From positions 1 through 64,000 of the forward strand of contig JAGOMA010000014.1 of the NCBI GenBank assembly GCA_017993775.1: a stretch of DNA of 64,000 nt, written 5' to 3'. Each line of letters begins with the position of its first letter. Position 1 is the stretch's first letter. Source of the stretch: Chloroflexota bacterium (GTDB lineage: Bacteria; Chloroflexota; Anaerolineae; Promineifilales; Promineifilaceae). Positions 1 to 9,092 of the stretch are shown here, in pieces. Both the position numbers and the translations under genes were made by a program. The notes beneath the pieces were generated by a model. The model was not told the origin of the DNA. It saw nothing but the letters and a program-made list of their open reading frames with translations, and did no database searches.

Positions 1-43
1 ACGGTGACCAACTAGCTGACTGCCTGACTTCGCGACTGTTTGA

Positions 44-1384
44 CTATCCCTGAAAACGGCCGCCTAACATATTCATCAATCCCTTGCGCCCGCGACCAGA
101 ACGCAATTGTTTCATCATTGTCTGCATCTCTCGGAATTGTTTCAGGAGCATATTTACATCCTGAACAGTTGTACCAGAACCAAGGGCAATACGCCGCTTT
201 CGGCTGGCTTTGATAATCTTTGGATTGCGGCGCTCGCCCACGGTCATCGAACGAATAATCGCTTCGATCCGGGCCAGATCTTTTTCGGCGCTAGACATAT
301 CCACGTCTTTGGCCATCTTATTCATGCCCGGAATCATTTCCATTAACTGCCCGATGGGGCCAAGACGCTTAATTTGCTGCATCTGGCTCAGAAAATCTTC
401 CAGGTCGAATTTGCCTTCCATCATGCGAGCGCCCGCTTTTTGGGCCTCTTCCTGATCCATTTCCGACTGGGCTTTTTCGATGAGGGTCATCACGTCCCCC
501 ATACCCAAAATACGATTCGCCAGGCGATCCGGATGGAACACCTCAATCGCGCTTAGTTTTTCGCCGGTTCCCAAGAATTTGATGGGTACATTGGTCACTT
601 CGCGCATGGAAATAGATGCGCCGCCGCGAGCATCGCCATCAATCTTGGTCATGATCAGGCCGGTTAGATTGACCGCATTGTTAAAGTCTGTCGCGACGCG
701 CACCGCTTCTTGTCCGGTCATGGCATCGGCGACAAGCAAGGTTTCGATGGGGGAAACGGCCGTTTTAATCGCCTTAATCTCATCCATCATCATTTCATTG
801 ATGGTCAAACGTCCAGCCGTGTCCAGGATAACCACTGTCGCGCCAGAAGACGCGCCTTGTTTCACGCCATTCCGCGCGATGTTTACCGGATTGGCAGCTG
901 TACCTTCCGTATAAACCGGAATATCTAGCTGTTTCCCAAGTGTTTGTAACTGATCCACAGCCGCCGGGCGATAGACATCACAGGCTACCAGCAACGGCCG
1001 TCGCCCCTGTTTACGCAAGTGGAGCGCCAACTTGCCCGCCATCGTCGTTTTACCAGCGCCTTGCAGCCCCACCAGCATAATCACCGCCGGCGACTGCATG
1101 CCCAGGTTTAACCGACCAGGCTCGCCCAACGTCGTCACCAGCTCGTCGTGAACAATCTTCACCACTTGCTGACCCGGCGTCAGGCTGCGCATTACCTCTT
1201 GCCCAACAGAACGCTCCCGCACGCGCGCCACAAAGTTCTTGACCACTTTGAAGTTGACATCTGCTTCCAACAAAGCCAGGCGCACTTCACGCATGGCCAG
1301 ATCAACGTCTTCTTCCGTCAACTTGCCACGGCGCTGTAAATTGTCGAAAACAGATTGTAGTCGGGAGCCTAAAGACTCAAACAC
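44..1384 (-). CDS. ffh: Signal recognition particle protein Ffh
   Basis: GTPase subunit of the bacterial signal recognition particle. It binds 4.5S RNA and signal sequences and targets ribosomes to the membrane through FtsY. The N domain opens with FESLGSRLQSVFDNL. The GTPase G domain shows GLQGAGKTT, DTAGRL and TKIDGDARGG. The methionine-rich M domain includes RMMEGKFDLEDFLSQ and IPGMNKM, plus the SRP-RNA-binding run ERRNPKIIKASRKRRIALGSG. Length, about 446 residues, is normal. I place the start at GTG 1384, giving MFESLGSR, the family's usual N-terminus, preceded by AGGTGA. A longer TTG start at 1399 is possible. An inverted repeat lies just upstream. It carries two ACGGCCGT sites. Confidence 0.96.
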   Translation of the reverse strand: MFESLGSRLQSVFDNLQRRGKLTEEDVDLAMREVRLALLEADVNFKVVKNFVARVRERSVGQEVMRSLTPGQQVVKIVHDELVTTLGEPGRLNLGMQSPAVIMLVGLQGAGKTTMAGKLALHLRKQGRRPLLVACDVYRPAAVDQLQTLGKQLDIPVYTEGTAANPVNIARNGVKQGASSGATVVILDTAGRLTINEMMMDEIKAIKTAVSPIETLLVADAMTGQEAVRVATDFNNAVNLTGLIMTKIDGDARGGASISMREVTNVPIKFLGTGEKLSAIEVFHPDRLANRILGMGDVMTLIEKAQSEMDQEEAQKAGARMMEGKFDLEDFLSQMQQIKRLGPIGQLMEMIPGMNKMAKDVDMSSAEKDLARIEAIIRSMTVGERRNPKIIKASRKRRIALGSGTTVQDVNMLLKQFREMQTMMKQLRSGRGRKGLMNMLGGRFQG

Positions 1385-1402
1385 AAGATCACCTGACAAT
1401 CA

Positions 1403-1475
1403 TCCTCCCGCAGGCGGGAGTCTTGGTGGAAACCCATTCGGATCGACCCACTCTTGACCCCCACCTGCGGGAGGA
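1403..1475. repeat. Inverted repeat upstream of ffh
   Basis: Two 16-base arms (1403-1418 and 1460-1475) are complementary with one mismatch and enclose 41 bases. The arms carry the CCTCCCGCAGG core and its complement. The element ends about 19 bases before the ffh start, so in the ffh transcript it would form a large 5' hairpin. It could be a small palindromic repeat or a leader structure. There is no T-run, so it is not an obvious terminator. Confidence 0.6.
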
Positions 1476-1602
1476 AAATGTGCATCATTAAGAATTCAGG
1501 AGCAACCTGAAGGCACATATTCGCTATACCTGCCAAGGATGCCCACAAGACAGGCAATTCTAACGCAGCCAGGAAACTGCGTCAAATGCCCGTCAATCGA
1601 GA

Positions 1603-1779
1603 CAGCAATTCTCAATTTGGACTTGGCATTTGCGTGAACAAGCTCGTTTCTGCCCTAGTTACGCTCAAATGTCATACTGAACGAAGTGAAGCATCCCTAT
1701 GGCCTCGGATTTTCCAGGGGACTGGGATGCTTCGGGGGACCTCAGCATGACACCTTTCTCGTCAAATTGAGAATTGCTG
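1603..1779. mobile_element. MITE-like element, 17-bp terminal inverted repeats, 9-bp target duplication
   Basis: The ends are perfect 17-base inverted repeats beginning CAGCAATTCTC (1603-1619 and 1763-1779). The nine bases CAATCGAGA occur directly outside both ends (1594-1602 and 1780-1788), which is the signature of a target-site duplication. The 177-bp interior has no plausible gene. It contains a second inverted pair (1671-1697 and 1724-1751) of the widespread type with AAGCATCCC near its tip. The right-hand duplication touches the metK stop codon (1789-1791), so the element inserted directly behind metK. A 9-bp duplication is compatible with mobilisation by a DDE transposase, but no transposase is in the window. 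Confidence 0.8.
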
Positions 1780-1788
1780 CAATCGAGA

Positions 1789-3018
1789 CTAAGCCAGGGC
1801 CGGCTCCATAACCAGAGCCGACGCGCGCAAAAGTTCAGCCTTATCTGTGTTTTCCCATGGCAGATCGATGTCCGTGCGCCCAAAGTGACCAAACGCCGCA
1901 GTCGCGCGATAAATCGGCCGCCGCAAATTCAGGTCACGGATGATGGCCCCCGGACGCAAATCAAAATGTTCGTTGATCAGTTGAACCAGGTGGTCAGGGG
2001 ATAATTTGCCGGTGCCAAAGGTTTCTACGTTGACGCTCAGCGGCTCGGCCACGCCGATGGCATAGGCGACCTGTACCTCGCAGCGGTCGGCCAGGCCGGC
2101 CGCGACGATGTTTTTGGCGACCCAGCGAGCTGCGTACGCCGCGCTGCGATCAACCTTGGTGCAATCCTTGCCGCTGAAAGCGCCGCCGCCATGCCGCCCC
2201 ATGCCGCCATAGGTGTCGACGATGATTTTGCGGCCGGTTACGCCGGCATCGCCCATCGGGCCGCCCACCACGAAACGGCCGGTGGGGTTTACAAAAATTC
2301 GCAGCTGATCATCCACCAATTCGGCCGGCAAAACGGGCTTGATAACGTGTTCGATAATGCCTTGGCGCAGGGCGTCGGCGTCGATTTCCGGGGCGTGCTG
2401 GGTGCTGACAAGAACGGTGTGAACGCGCTTGGGCTGACCATAGCTGTATTCGATGGTGACCTGGGCTTTGCCGTCCGGGCGCACCCAGGGCAGCGTACCG
2501 TTGCGACGCACCTCAGAGAGACGGCGGGTCAGGTTGTGGGCCAGGTGAATGGGCAGAGGCATCAGCTCTTCAGTTTCGTTACAGGCGTAACCAAACATCA
2601 TGCCCTGGTCGCCGGCGCCAATGGCATTGATTTCAGCTTCGCTGTTGCCATTGTTGCGATATTCCAGGGCGCGGTCGACGCCTTGGGCAATGTCCGGGCT
2701 TTGGCTGGCGATGGCCGACATGACGCCGCAGGTGTGGCCATCGAAGCCTTTGCTGCTGTCGTCGAAGCCGATTTCAACGATCACCTTCCGTACGAGATCG
2801 TCGAAGTTGACGAAGGCGGTGGTGGTGATTTCACCTAACAAGAGGACAAAGCCTGTCTTGATAGCCGTTTCACAGGCGACACGGCCGTTTGGGTCTTGTT
2901 CCATAATGGCGTCCAAAACAGCATCGCTGATCTGGTCGCACATTTTATCGGGATGCCCTTCAGTTACGGATTCCGATGTAAACAGCAGGCTGGGAGCCGT
3001 CATAAATGTTGTTGTCAT
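1789..3018 (-). CDS. metK: S-adenosylmethionine synthetase
   Basis: Makes S-adenosylmethionine from methionine and ATP, a cytosolic tetramer enzyme. The N-terminus has [24 protein letters not shown] (shown here in parts: SVTEGHPDK, the ATP-binding signature, and DQISDAVLD). The second family signature is [23 protein letters not shown] (GGGAFSGKD visible near residue 280), followed by [19 protein letters not shown]. At 409 residues it is slightly longer than the E. coli enzyme (384). The start at 3018 is supported by GGAGGTTT a few bases upstream. Transcription is controlled by the SAM-I riboswitch and attenuator directly upstream, giving end-product feedback. A MITE-like element abuts the stop codon. 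Confidence 0.97.
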   Translation of the reverse strand: MTTTFMTAPSLLFTSESVTEGHPDKMCDQISDAVLDAIMEQDPNGRVACETAIKTGFVLLLGEITTTAFVNFDDLVRKVIVEIGFDDSSKGFDGHTCGVMSAIASQSPDIAQGVDRALEYRNNGNSEAEINAIGAGDQGMMFGYACNETEELMPLPIHLAHNLTRRLSEVRRNGTLPWVRPDGKAQVTIEYSYGQPKRVHTVLVSTQHAPEIDADALRQGIIEHVIKPVLPAELVDDQLRIFVNPTGRFVVGGPMGDAGVTGRKIIVDTYGGMGRHGGGAFSGKDCTKVDRSAAYAARWVAKNIVAAGLADRCEVQVAYAIGVAEPLSVNVETFGTGKLSPDHLVQLINEHFDLRPGAIIRDLNLRRPIYRATAAFGHFGRTDIDLPWENTDKAELLRASALVMEPALA

Positions 3019-3093
3019 GTCTTAAAAAACCTCCAAAATTTGTAAATAGTCTTCCAATTACCAAGAAAATGGGTCGCACCCATCTGTATTTAC

Positions 3094-3128
3094 AACAAAA
3101 AAGCCTCTTAACCGGTGTTAAGAGGCTT
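3094..3128 (-). terminator. Intrinsic terminator (expression platform of the metK riboswitch)
   Basis: Perfect 10-base arms (3101-3110 and 3119-3128) with an 8-base loop are followed on the minus strand by a run of T. It lies between the SAM-I aptamer and metK, so it is an attenuator in the metK leader and not the end of a gene. SAM binding would favour it and shut off metK. The alternative anti-terminator pairing is not obvious by eye. Confidence 0.88.
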
Positions 3129-3146
3129 GCTTTATTTCAGGCTCAC

Positions 3147-3245
3147 CTCTTATCTGCCAGCGTTTGCTGTCGGAATTAGCACCTTCCCTAAACGGGGGTT
3201 GCTGCAGTTTCTACGGGCCGGTCCCTCCACTGCTCCTGATAAGAG
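3147..3245 (-). promoter_or_regulatory. SAM-I (S-box) riboswitch aptamer upstream of metK
   Basis: Read on the minus strand, the P1 helix CTCTTATC (3245-3238) pairs with GATAAGAG (3154-3147). Between them are the conserved S-box blocks: GGAGGGACCGGCCC, then GCAACC, then GGTGCTAATTCC. These match the SAM-I consensus for the core and kink-turn region. It sits about 130 bases before metK and just before an intrinsic terminator, the standard arrangement for SAM-dependent transcription termination. The gap 3019-3383 holds only this leader, its terminator and the upstream promoter region. Confidence 0.95.
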
Positions 3246-3383
3246 TGTTAATTTGTTGTGTTAATAATTTTGAGTATAGCCAATCGATTAAGATTGTCAA
3301 ACCCATTTGGATGGAATCAACCACCACTCATCTTAGATTAGTATTTAGGTCTTACAACAAGGATTAAGCTACCGGCACGGCCG

Positions 3384-4175
3384 TTATTCCCATTTTTCCG
3401 GTGGTTCCGACATGCCTAATATATGATACCCGGCGTCCACATACACCACTTCGCCGGTCACGCCGCTGGCCAGATCGCTGCACAACCAGAGCGCCGTCTT
3501 GCCGACTTCCTCCTGGTCGATATTGCGGCGCAGCGGGGCGCGTTCGCCGACATAGCCAAGCATTTTACGAAAGCCAGCAATGCCTGCGGCGGCCAATGTT
3601 TTTATCGGGCCGGCAGAAATGGCATTGACGCGAATGCCTTGCGGGCCTAAATCGGCGGCCAGGTAGCGTGTGCTGGCTTCCAGGGCGGCTTTGGCCACGC
3701 CCATCACATTGTAGTGCGGAATAACTTTTTCCGCGCCGTAATAGGTCAGGGTTAGGATGGCGCTGCCGGCTGGCATGAGCGGCACGGCTTCTCGCGCCAG
3801 CGCGACGAGGCTGTAGGCGCTGATATCCATGGCAATGCGAAATCCTTCGCGTGATGTGCTCACAAATCGGCCCTCCAGGTCTTCTTTGAGAGCATACCCA
3901 ATGGCGTGAACGAGGATATCGATCTGGCCGAAATGGTCGGCGGCTTTGGCGAAAACGGCCGTAATGTCCGCATCAGACGACACATCGCACATTTCTACAA
4001 AGGTGACGCCCAGTTCATCAGCCAGGGGACGCACCCGTTTTTCTAGCTGCGGGATGCCGTAGCTGAAGCCTATTTCCGCGCCGTGCTCGTGCAGGGTTTG
4101 GGCGATGCCCCAGGCGATGGATCGTTGGTTGGCAATGCCAAAAATGAGTGCTTTTTTGCCTTCGAGTAATTTCAT
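3384..4175 (-). CDS. fabI: Enoyl-[acyl-carrier-protein] reductase (NADH), FabI
   Basis: Catalyses the last step of each fatty-acid elongation cycle, reducing trans-2-enoyl-ACP. It is a short-chain dehydrogenase relative with the divergent FabI cofactor loop [14 protein letters not shown] near residue 13. It has the FabI catalytic arrangement YYGAEKV then YNVMGVAK, which gives Tyr-x6-Lys. The C-terminal part has [14 protein letters not shown], typical of the substrate-binding loop. Length 263 is normal. The start is preceded by GGAG. A second, FabL-like enoyl reductase is encoded about 4 kb away on the other strand. It carries ACGGCCGT sites, one giving ITAVF. Confidence 0.95.
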   Translation of the reverse strand: MKLLEGKKALIFGIANQRSIAWGIAQTLHEHGAEIGFSYGIPQLEKRVRPLADELGVTFVEMCDVSSDADITAVFAKAADHFGQIDILVHAIGYALKEDLEGRFVSTSREGFRIAMDISAYSLVALAREAVPLMPAGSAILTLTYYGAEKVIPHYNVMGVAKAALEASTRYLAADLGPQGIRVNAISAGPIKTLAAAGIAGFRKMLGYVGERAPLRRNIDQEEVGKTALWLCSDLASGVTGEVVYVDAGYHILGMSEPPEKWE

Positions 4176-4281
4176 GCAATTTTTCTCCAGAGGTAAGGTT
4201 TTTATTTAGTAAGTTTGTCTGGCAAACAGCCATTAAGAAGCGTGAGGAAAGATTTCCAATTTCCAATCTTGATCTCGTCCC

Positions 4282-4896
4282 CTATTTTGACACAAAGGGA
4301 TTGTTTTTTAGCCAATAACGCCAGGGCATAGAAAGCCAGGGTTCCGGCGTTTTGCCGAGGCCGATGCGCGGTCCGGCGGCGATTTGCTCTGTGGGCGCGG
4401 GGGGCGCGTCTTCTATCCAAATAACCCCGTCAGGGGCGCAAAGATTCGCCCCGTTGAGTGATTTGTCGATGGCCAGCGCCTGGGTCAGGCGCGCCGGGCC
4501 ATTGGTCCATTGGGCGCGGGCACGGCCGTTCCGATTCTTCGCCAGCCACTCTTCGCCGGTCAGCGGCTCCAGAGCGCGGATAAGGACGGCATTGGCCTGC
4601 CCTTCCTGGCCGCTAACCACGTTAAACATCCAGTGCATGCCGTAGGTGAAATAGACGTATGCCACACCGGCAGGGCCAAACATCACGGCCGTGCGCGGCG
4701 TAGGACGGCCGTGATTGGTCCGATCGCCGTGGCAGGCCAGGTCTGGCTCGTCGGCGTCACAATAGGCCTCCGTTTCCACGATGCGCCCGCTGAGGAGATG
4801 CCCATCGGCAAGCCTCACCAGCGGCTTACCCAACAAGGCTACGGCCACATCACAGGCGTTACGGGCGTAAAAGGATTGGGGCAGGCGGTTGGTCAT
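4282..4896 (-). CDS. DNA-3-methyladenine glycosylase (AAG/MPG family)
   Basis: Base-excision repair enzyme that removes alkylated purines. The protein follows the AAG/MPG family through its length: LPQSFYARN at the N-terminus, AVALLGKPLVR, and the active-site block SGRIVETEAYCDADEPD with the catalytic Glu. Then come the conserved PRTAVMFGPAGVAYVYFTYGMHWMFN and NAVLIRALEP segments. Length 204 fits the bacterial members. The stop of the kinase gene upstream is 7 bases before this start, so the two are probably one transcript. C-terminal residues are less conserved. No nearby alkylation-response regulator is visible. Confidence 0.92.
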   Translation of the reverse strand: MTNRLPQSFYARNACDVAVALLGKPLVRLADGHLLSGRIVETEAYCDADEPDLACHGDRTNHGRPTPRTAVMFGPAGVAYVYFTYGMHWMFNVVSGQEGQANAVLIRALEPLTGEEWLAKNRNGRARAQWTNGPARLTQALAIDKSLNGANLCAPDGVIWIEDAPPAPTEQIAAGPRIGLGKTPEPWLSMPWRYWLKNNPFVSK

Positions 4897-4903
4897 CGGA
4901 TAA

Positions 4904-7900
4904 TCAGGCCGGGCTGGAATCGGCGACTTTGCTTTCCAGGTTGATGGGCAGCCAAACGGTGAAGGCAGCGCCCTGGCCTAGCGTACTGTGGACTTCGATA
5001 CGGCCGTTATACCGCTTTACAATTTCCTGACAAATTGCCAGACCCAACCCGGTGCCCGGAATGCCCTGGGTTTGCACCAAATCGCTGCGGAAAAACCGAT
5101 CGAACAAAAAGGGGATGTCGGCCTCGGCAATGCCCATGCCGTTGTCAGCAACTCTCAGCCATAGTTGCGGCTCCTGTACATCGACTTTTGCGCCGGCGCT
5201 AACCCAAATTTGGCCGCCCGGCGGGGTGTAATTGAGGGCGTTTCCCAGTAAATTGGTCAATAACTGCCCCAAATGACGCGCCTCGATATGGGCCACAGGT
5301 AATTTGGGAGCCACGTTTACATGCAGGCTGATTTGGCGAATGTCAGCCTTGGCCGCAAAAATATCTATGTATTCACGAATGATCTGGGGCAGGTCAACGG
5401 CCGTTGGCCGAATCGGCACAGCTTCAATCTCTAACCGCGACAAATCCAACAAATCCTGAATCAACTGCGTCAACCGATCGGTTTCATGGTGCAAAACCTT
5501 CAGATAACGCTGCCAATTTTCATTTCGCCCCATCTCCAGCAAAGTCACATACGTTTTGATATTGGTCAGCGGCGTTCTCAGTTCATGGGACACGTTGGTT
5601 ACAAACTTCGTTTTCAACCTGTCAACTTCTTTTAACCGCGTAATATCAGCCTGAACGCTCACAAAATTCACGATTTCCTGGCGCGCATTCATAATCGGCG
5701 TCACCGTCGTCGACACGTCATAAATAGACCCGCTTTTTCGCCTGTTCACCAGTTCGCCCGACCAGGTGCTGCCCTGGAAAATTGTTTTTAGCATTTCTGC
5801 ATAGGTGGTTTCTGGCGTCAGTCCGCTTTCCAACATGTTCAACATCCGACCAACCAATTCAAGCCGCGAATAACCACTTTGCAGTTCAGCGGCCTGGTTG
5901 GCATATAAAACAACCGCGTTCCGATCCATTACCAGAATGCTTTCGCCAACGCTTTCTAAAATGGTGAGGGTGCGGTCCCTTTCTGATTGCAATTCCAGGG
6001 TCTGGGCCGCTACTTCCACAGCCAGGGATTCAGATTGCTCTTGCAGGCGTTTATAAAGGCGTATCCGCACAATGGCGATGCCAATTAATCCGGCCAAGGT
6101 CATGAGAAACTTTATATCGTCTTCGGAAAAGGCGTTTAACCGGGTGCTTTCAACCTTTATTACCCCAATCACCCGATTGTCTACTTGCAAAGGCACGGCC
6201 ACGGCCGATTGGTAATCTTTTCCAATGTGCCAATATCGTGGCTCTTGTGATACGTCGGGCACAATAATTGGTAAACCGGTCTTTGCCACAACTCCGGTTA
6301 CGCTGTTTTCCATGGGGAATGGCTGCATCAGAATGCCAACTTCCGCGCCAAAAAATGACCAATGAAGCCAGGCTGTATCGTTGACTTCGTCAATCAAGAC
6401 AAAGCCGAAACTGTCGTGATATAAGCGTGTCGCCAGTAGTTCGGTTGTTTGAGTTAACAGTTCGTCGATGTTCATGATGGCCGCAGTGACGACGGCAACT
6501 TCGTTTAGGATGGCCAGTTCGTTGGCCTGCTTTCGGGCGTTTTCATAAAGGCGTGCGTTTTCAATGGCGATGGCCGCCTGATTGGCAAAAGCCGCGATAG
6601 TGGCGGCGTCTTGTTCCGTGAAGGCATTGCTTTCCTTGCTATCGACGTTTAATATGCCGATGCTGCGATCGTTGATGCGCAGCAACGCGCCAACCCAAGA
6701 ATGGATATAACTCAATTCATCGCTGATGACCCATCGTGGGTCGTTGTAGGTGTCGGCGATGATATTGACAAATTGACCTTCGGAAAATTTGCTCAGGCAG
6801 TGGCTTGCGATGGAGTGGATGAAGTGCTTAACTACGATTTCATTGGTGAAGCCGGAGCTGGCCACCAATTTTAGCTGGTCATTTTCTTCATCGAACAATT
6901 GAATGGACACGCTATCAAATGTAATGACTTGAGACAAGAGGGAAAATATTGTTTGGTAGACAATCTCCAGGCCAAGCCGGGTGGTTTGCAGAGCGCCAAC
7001 TTGCTGCAGAGTGCGGGCCAATCGGAGCTGCTGTCGTTCTGTTGTTTGCAGGCGATCTCTTTCGATGGCGGCCGCCATTAGATTGGCGATGCCCTGGCAA
7101 ATGGTGATTTCTTCTGTGGAGAATCTGCGTGGCTGGAGGTAGACATCAATGTGCAAGACACCCACCGCTTCAGACCGGACAAGGAGAGGCAGGTAAAGGA
7201 TGGCGGACAAACCAGCTTCAATGGCGAGCCTGGCTCTTTCCTGGGAGGCGTCGGCTTCTGTGAGGGTGGGGATGGAATACGGCCGTTTCGTCATCATCAC
7301 TATCTGCGAAACCGATACATCTATCAAATCCAGGCACGCCCCTACCTCATGGTCTGGATGATATGGATGATTCGATTTTTGCAACAAGACAACCAGCGCC
7401 TTTTGTTTTTCATCCAGCAAGGTCAGCGAAATGGTCAATTCACCGGTAAGATGGCGAATCAAGGTATCCAAAGCGCGAGACAAGGCATCGTGCAAATCCA
7501 AAGATTGGGTCAGAAAACCGCTTACTTCATTGAGGATTTCTGCTTCGCGGCGGCGCAAGCCTTCGGCACGAAAGAGGCGCAGATTTTCAAAAGCTGTTCC
7601 CACAGCTTGCCCGACGTACATGAGCGATTCAATTTCACCGGCGGTCCAAACCCGTTCTCGCTGGTAATCATCGAACCCCAAAAACCCCCAGCAGCGTTCG
7701 CCGCTAAGAATTGGGATGATAGCAAAGGACTTGATATGCTCATTGAGAAGAAATTCGACTTCGGGGGCTGAATACTCATCAACATGGCCATAGACAGGTC
7801 TGCCGGTTAATAATTTTTCGATCCAGCCGCCAAAGCCGCTGACCCGGTAATCCAGGTTTTGGTATTTTTGGCAGTTGCGTAATATGAACTGGCGAAATGC

Positions 7901-8098
7901 AGACCAACCCAGGCGATGACTGCCCAAGATACGGCCGTCTGGCAACGTACTATTTTCATACAGATATACCCGCCGTACTCCGGCCGCCTTCCCTAATCCG
8001 GCAATCACATCTGGCAATCGTCTTTCCAGGTTGCGCACGTCGGACAGGTATTGACTGTTCAACGCTATCGTACGCAAAATCTCTAACTGTCGATCCAT
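4904..8098 (-). CDS. Multi-GAF/PAS sensor histidine kinase
   Basis: A large cytoplasmic-looking sensor kinase without clear membrane segments. From N- to C-terminus it appears to hold four GAF-type modules (roughly residues 1-170, 185-345, 360-520 and 535-690). These are followed by a PAS segment near 720-830 (ESVGESILVMDRNAVV), a HisKA dimerisation domain with VSHELRTPLTNIK, and a HATPase domain with the N-box LLGNALNYTPPGG, G1 box DNGMGIAEADIPFLF and GTGLGLAICQEIV. No cognate regulator is adjacent, so its partner is unknown. I prefer ATG 8098 (MDRQLEI) with GGGG just before it; an in-frame ATG at 8182 has no ribosome site. Transcribed with the glycosylase gene downstream. Confidence 0.9.
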   Translation of the reverse strand: MDRQLEILRTIALNSQYLSDVRNLERRLPDVIAGLGKAAGVRRVYLYENSTLPDGRILGSHRLGWSAFRQFILRNCQKYQNLDYRVSGFGGWIEKLLTGRPVYGHVDEYSAPEVEFLLNEHIKSFAIIPILSGERCWGFLGFDDYQRERVWTAGEIESLMYVGQAVGTAFENLRLFRAEGLRRREAEILNEVSGFLTQSLDLHDALSRALDTLIRHLTGELTISLTLLDEKQKALVVLLQKSNHPYHPDHEVGACLDLIDVSVSQIVMMTKRPYSIPTLTEADASQERARLAIEAGLSAILYLPLLVRSEAVGVLHIDVYLQPRRFSTEEITICQGIANLMAAAIERDRLQTTERQQLRLARTLQQVGALQTTRLGLEIVYQTIFSLLSQVITFDSVSIQLFDEENDQLKLVASSGFTNEIVVKHFIHSIASHCLSKFSEGQFVNIIADTYNDPRWVISDELSYIHSWVGALLRINDRSIGILNVDSKESNAFTEQDAATIAAFANQAAIAIENARLYENARKQANELAILNEVAVVTAAIMNIDELLTQTTELLATRLYHDSFGFVLIDEVNDTAWLHWSFFGAEVGILMQPFPMENSVTGVVAKTGLPIIVPDVSQEPRYWHIGKDYQSAVAVPLQVDNRVIGVIKVESTRLNAFSEDDIKFLMTLAGLIGIAIVRIRLYKRLQEQSESLAVEVAAQTLELQSERDRTLTILESVGESILVMDRNAVVLYANQAAELQSGYSRLELVGRMLNMLESGLTPETTYAEMLKTIFQGSTWSGELVNRRKSGSIYDVSTTVTPIMNARQEIVNFVSVQADITRLKEVDRLKTKFVTNVSHELRTPLTNIKTYVTLLEMGRNENWQRYLKVLHHETDRLTQLIQDLLDLSRLEIEAVPIRPTAVDLPQIIREYIDIFAAKADIRQISLHVNVAPKLPVAHIEARHLGQLLTNLLGNALNYTPPGGQIWVSAGAKVDVQEPQLWLRVADNGMGIAEADIPFLFDRFFRSDLVQTQGIPGTGLGLAICQEIVKRYNGRIEVHSTLGQGAAFTVWLPINLESKVADSSPA

Positions 8099-8297
8099 CT
8101 TTATCCCCGACAAAGGTCTCATTGAAGCGTAAAGAGCAAAATGAATCTGCCAAAATTTCCTAAAACCACCATAAACTGCCAAATCGGTAACTTAAATCAT
8201 AACAAACGACGGATAAAAGCCAACTTTAACGGCCGTTTCCTATACGCAGATCAGCAGAACAGGCTAAAATCATTTTAACCCACAGAGGAAAACGATT

Positions 8298-9071
8298 ATG
8301 TCTCATTTTCAAGACAAAATTGTCCTGGTCACCGGATCAGGACGAGGAATCGGGCGCGAGGTTGCGCTTCGTTTTGCCAGAGAAGGCGCGCACGTTGTGG
8401 TTAATTTTTTCCGCAACCGCGAACCGGCCGAAGAAACAGCCGAAAAAATTCGGGGATACGGCCGTCAGGCCCTGGTCGTCAAAGCCAACGCCGGCGACCT
8501 CAATGACCTGGCACACCTCTACCAACAAATCCAGAAAACCTTCGGCGGACTGGACATCCTCATCCACAACGCCGCCTCCGGCTACAACCGCCCCGCACTA
8601 CAACAAAAACCCCGTGGCTGGGATTGGACCATGAACATCAACGCCCGATCCCTCCTCTTTGGGGCGCAGCACGCCGCGCCGCTCATGGCGGCTCGCGGCG
8701 GCGGAGCCATCGTGGCCATTTCCAGCCAGGGTTCCACCCGCGTTTTGCCCGAATACGCCGTCGTCGGCGCATCCAAAGCGGCCATCGAATCCCTGGTTCG
8801 CTACCTGGGCGTCGAACTCGCGCCGCTACACATCACTGTCAATGCAGTTTCGCCCGGTGTTGTCCGCACCGAAGCTCTGGATTATTTCGAGGTATTTCAA
8901 GACAAAGGCCAAAACCTGATTCAGACCATCGAAGCCAACACGCCAACCGGCCGGCTCTGCACCCCGAACGATGTCGCCGACCTCGCCTGCTTCTTATGCA
9001 GCCCCACAGCCAAAATGATCTGTGGCCAAACCATCATTTTAGACGGCGGCTACTCCCTGTTGGTTCGCTAA
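8298..9071 (+). CDS. fabL: SDR-family oxidoreductase, FabL-like enoyl-ACP reductase
   Basis: Short-chain dehydrogenase with the Rossmann motif TGSGRGIGRE at residues 12-21, the NA segment IHNAASG near 88, and the catalytic YAVVGASK (Tyr-x6-Lys). The wider block VVGASKAAIESLVRYLGVELAP resembles the NADPH-dependent enoyl-ACP reductase III (FabL) of Bacillus. In ordinary SDRs the spacing is Tyr-x3-Lys, so the x6 spacing supports an enoyl reductase. Length 257. GAGGAAAA precedes the ATG. This is the second enoyl reductase in the window, after fabI. Proline dehydrogenase follows 21 bases later. The function is inferred from the motif only. Confidence 0.82.
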   Translation: MSHFQDKIVLVTGSGRGIGREVALRFAREGAHVVVNFFRNREPAEETAEKIRGYGRQALVVKANAGDLNDLAHLYQQIQKTFGGLDILIHNAASGYNRPALQQKPRGWDWTMNINARSLLFGAQHAAPLMAARGGGAIVAISSQGSTRVLPEYAVVGASKAAIESLVRYLGVELAPLHITVNAVSPGVVRTEALDYFEVFQDKGQNLIQTIEANTPTGRLCTPNDVADLACFLCSPTAKMICGQTIILDGGYSLLVR

Positions 9072-9092
9072 AATTTAAGGTAAAATAATGCC

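Noticed and set aside
1603..1779. Element as an intact insertion sequence
   Set aside because: It is only 177 bases with no transposase frame. It can only be a non-autonomous element.
2191..2838. Open frame of 215 residues opposite metK
   Set aside because: The product is His/Gly/Ala-rich without motif, and metK is complete on the other strand.
3164..3367. Open frame of 67 residues on the plus strand before fabI
   Set aside because: It lies over the SAM-I aptamer on the opposite strand and its product has no support.
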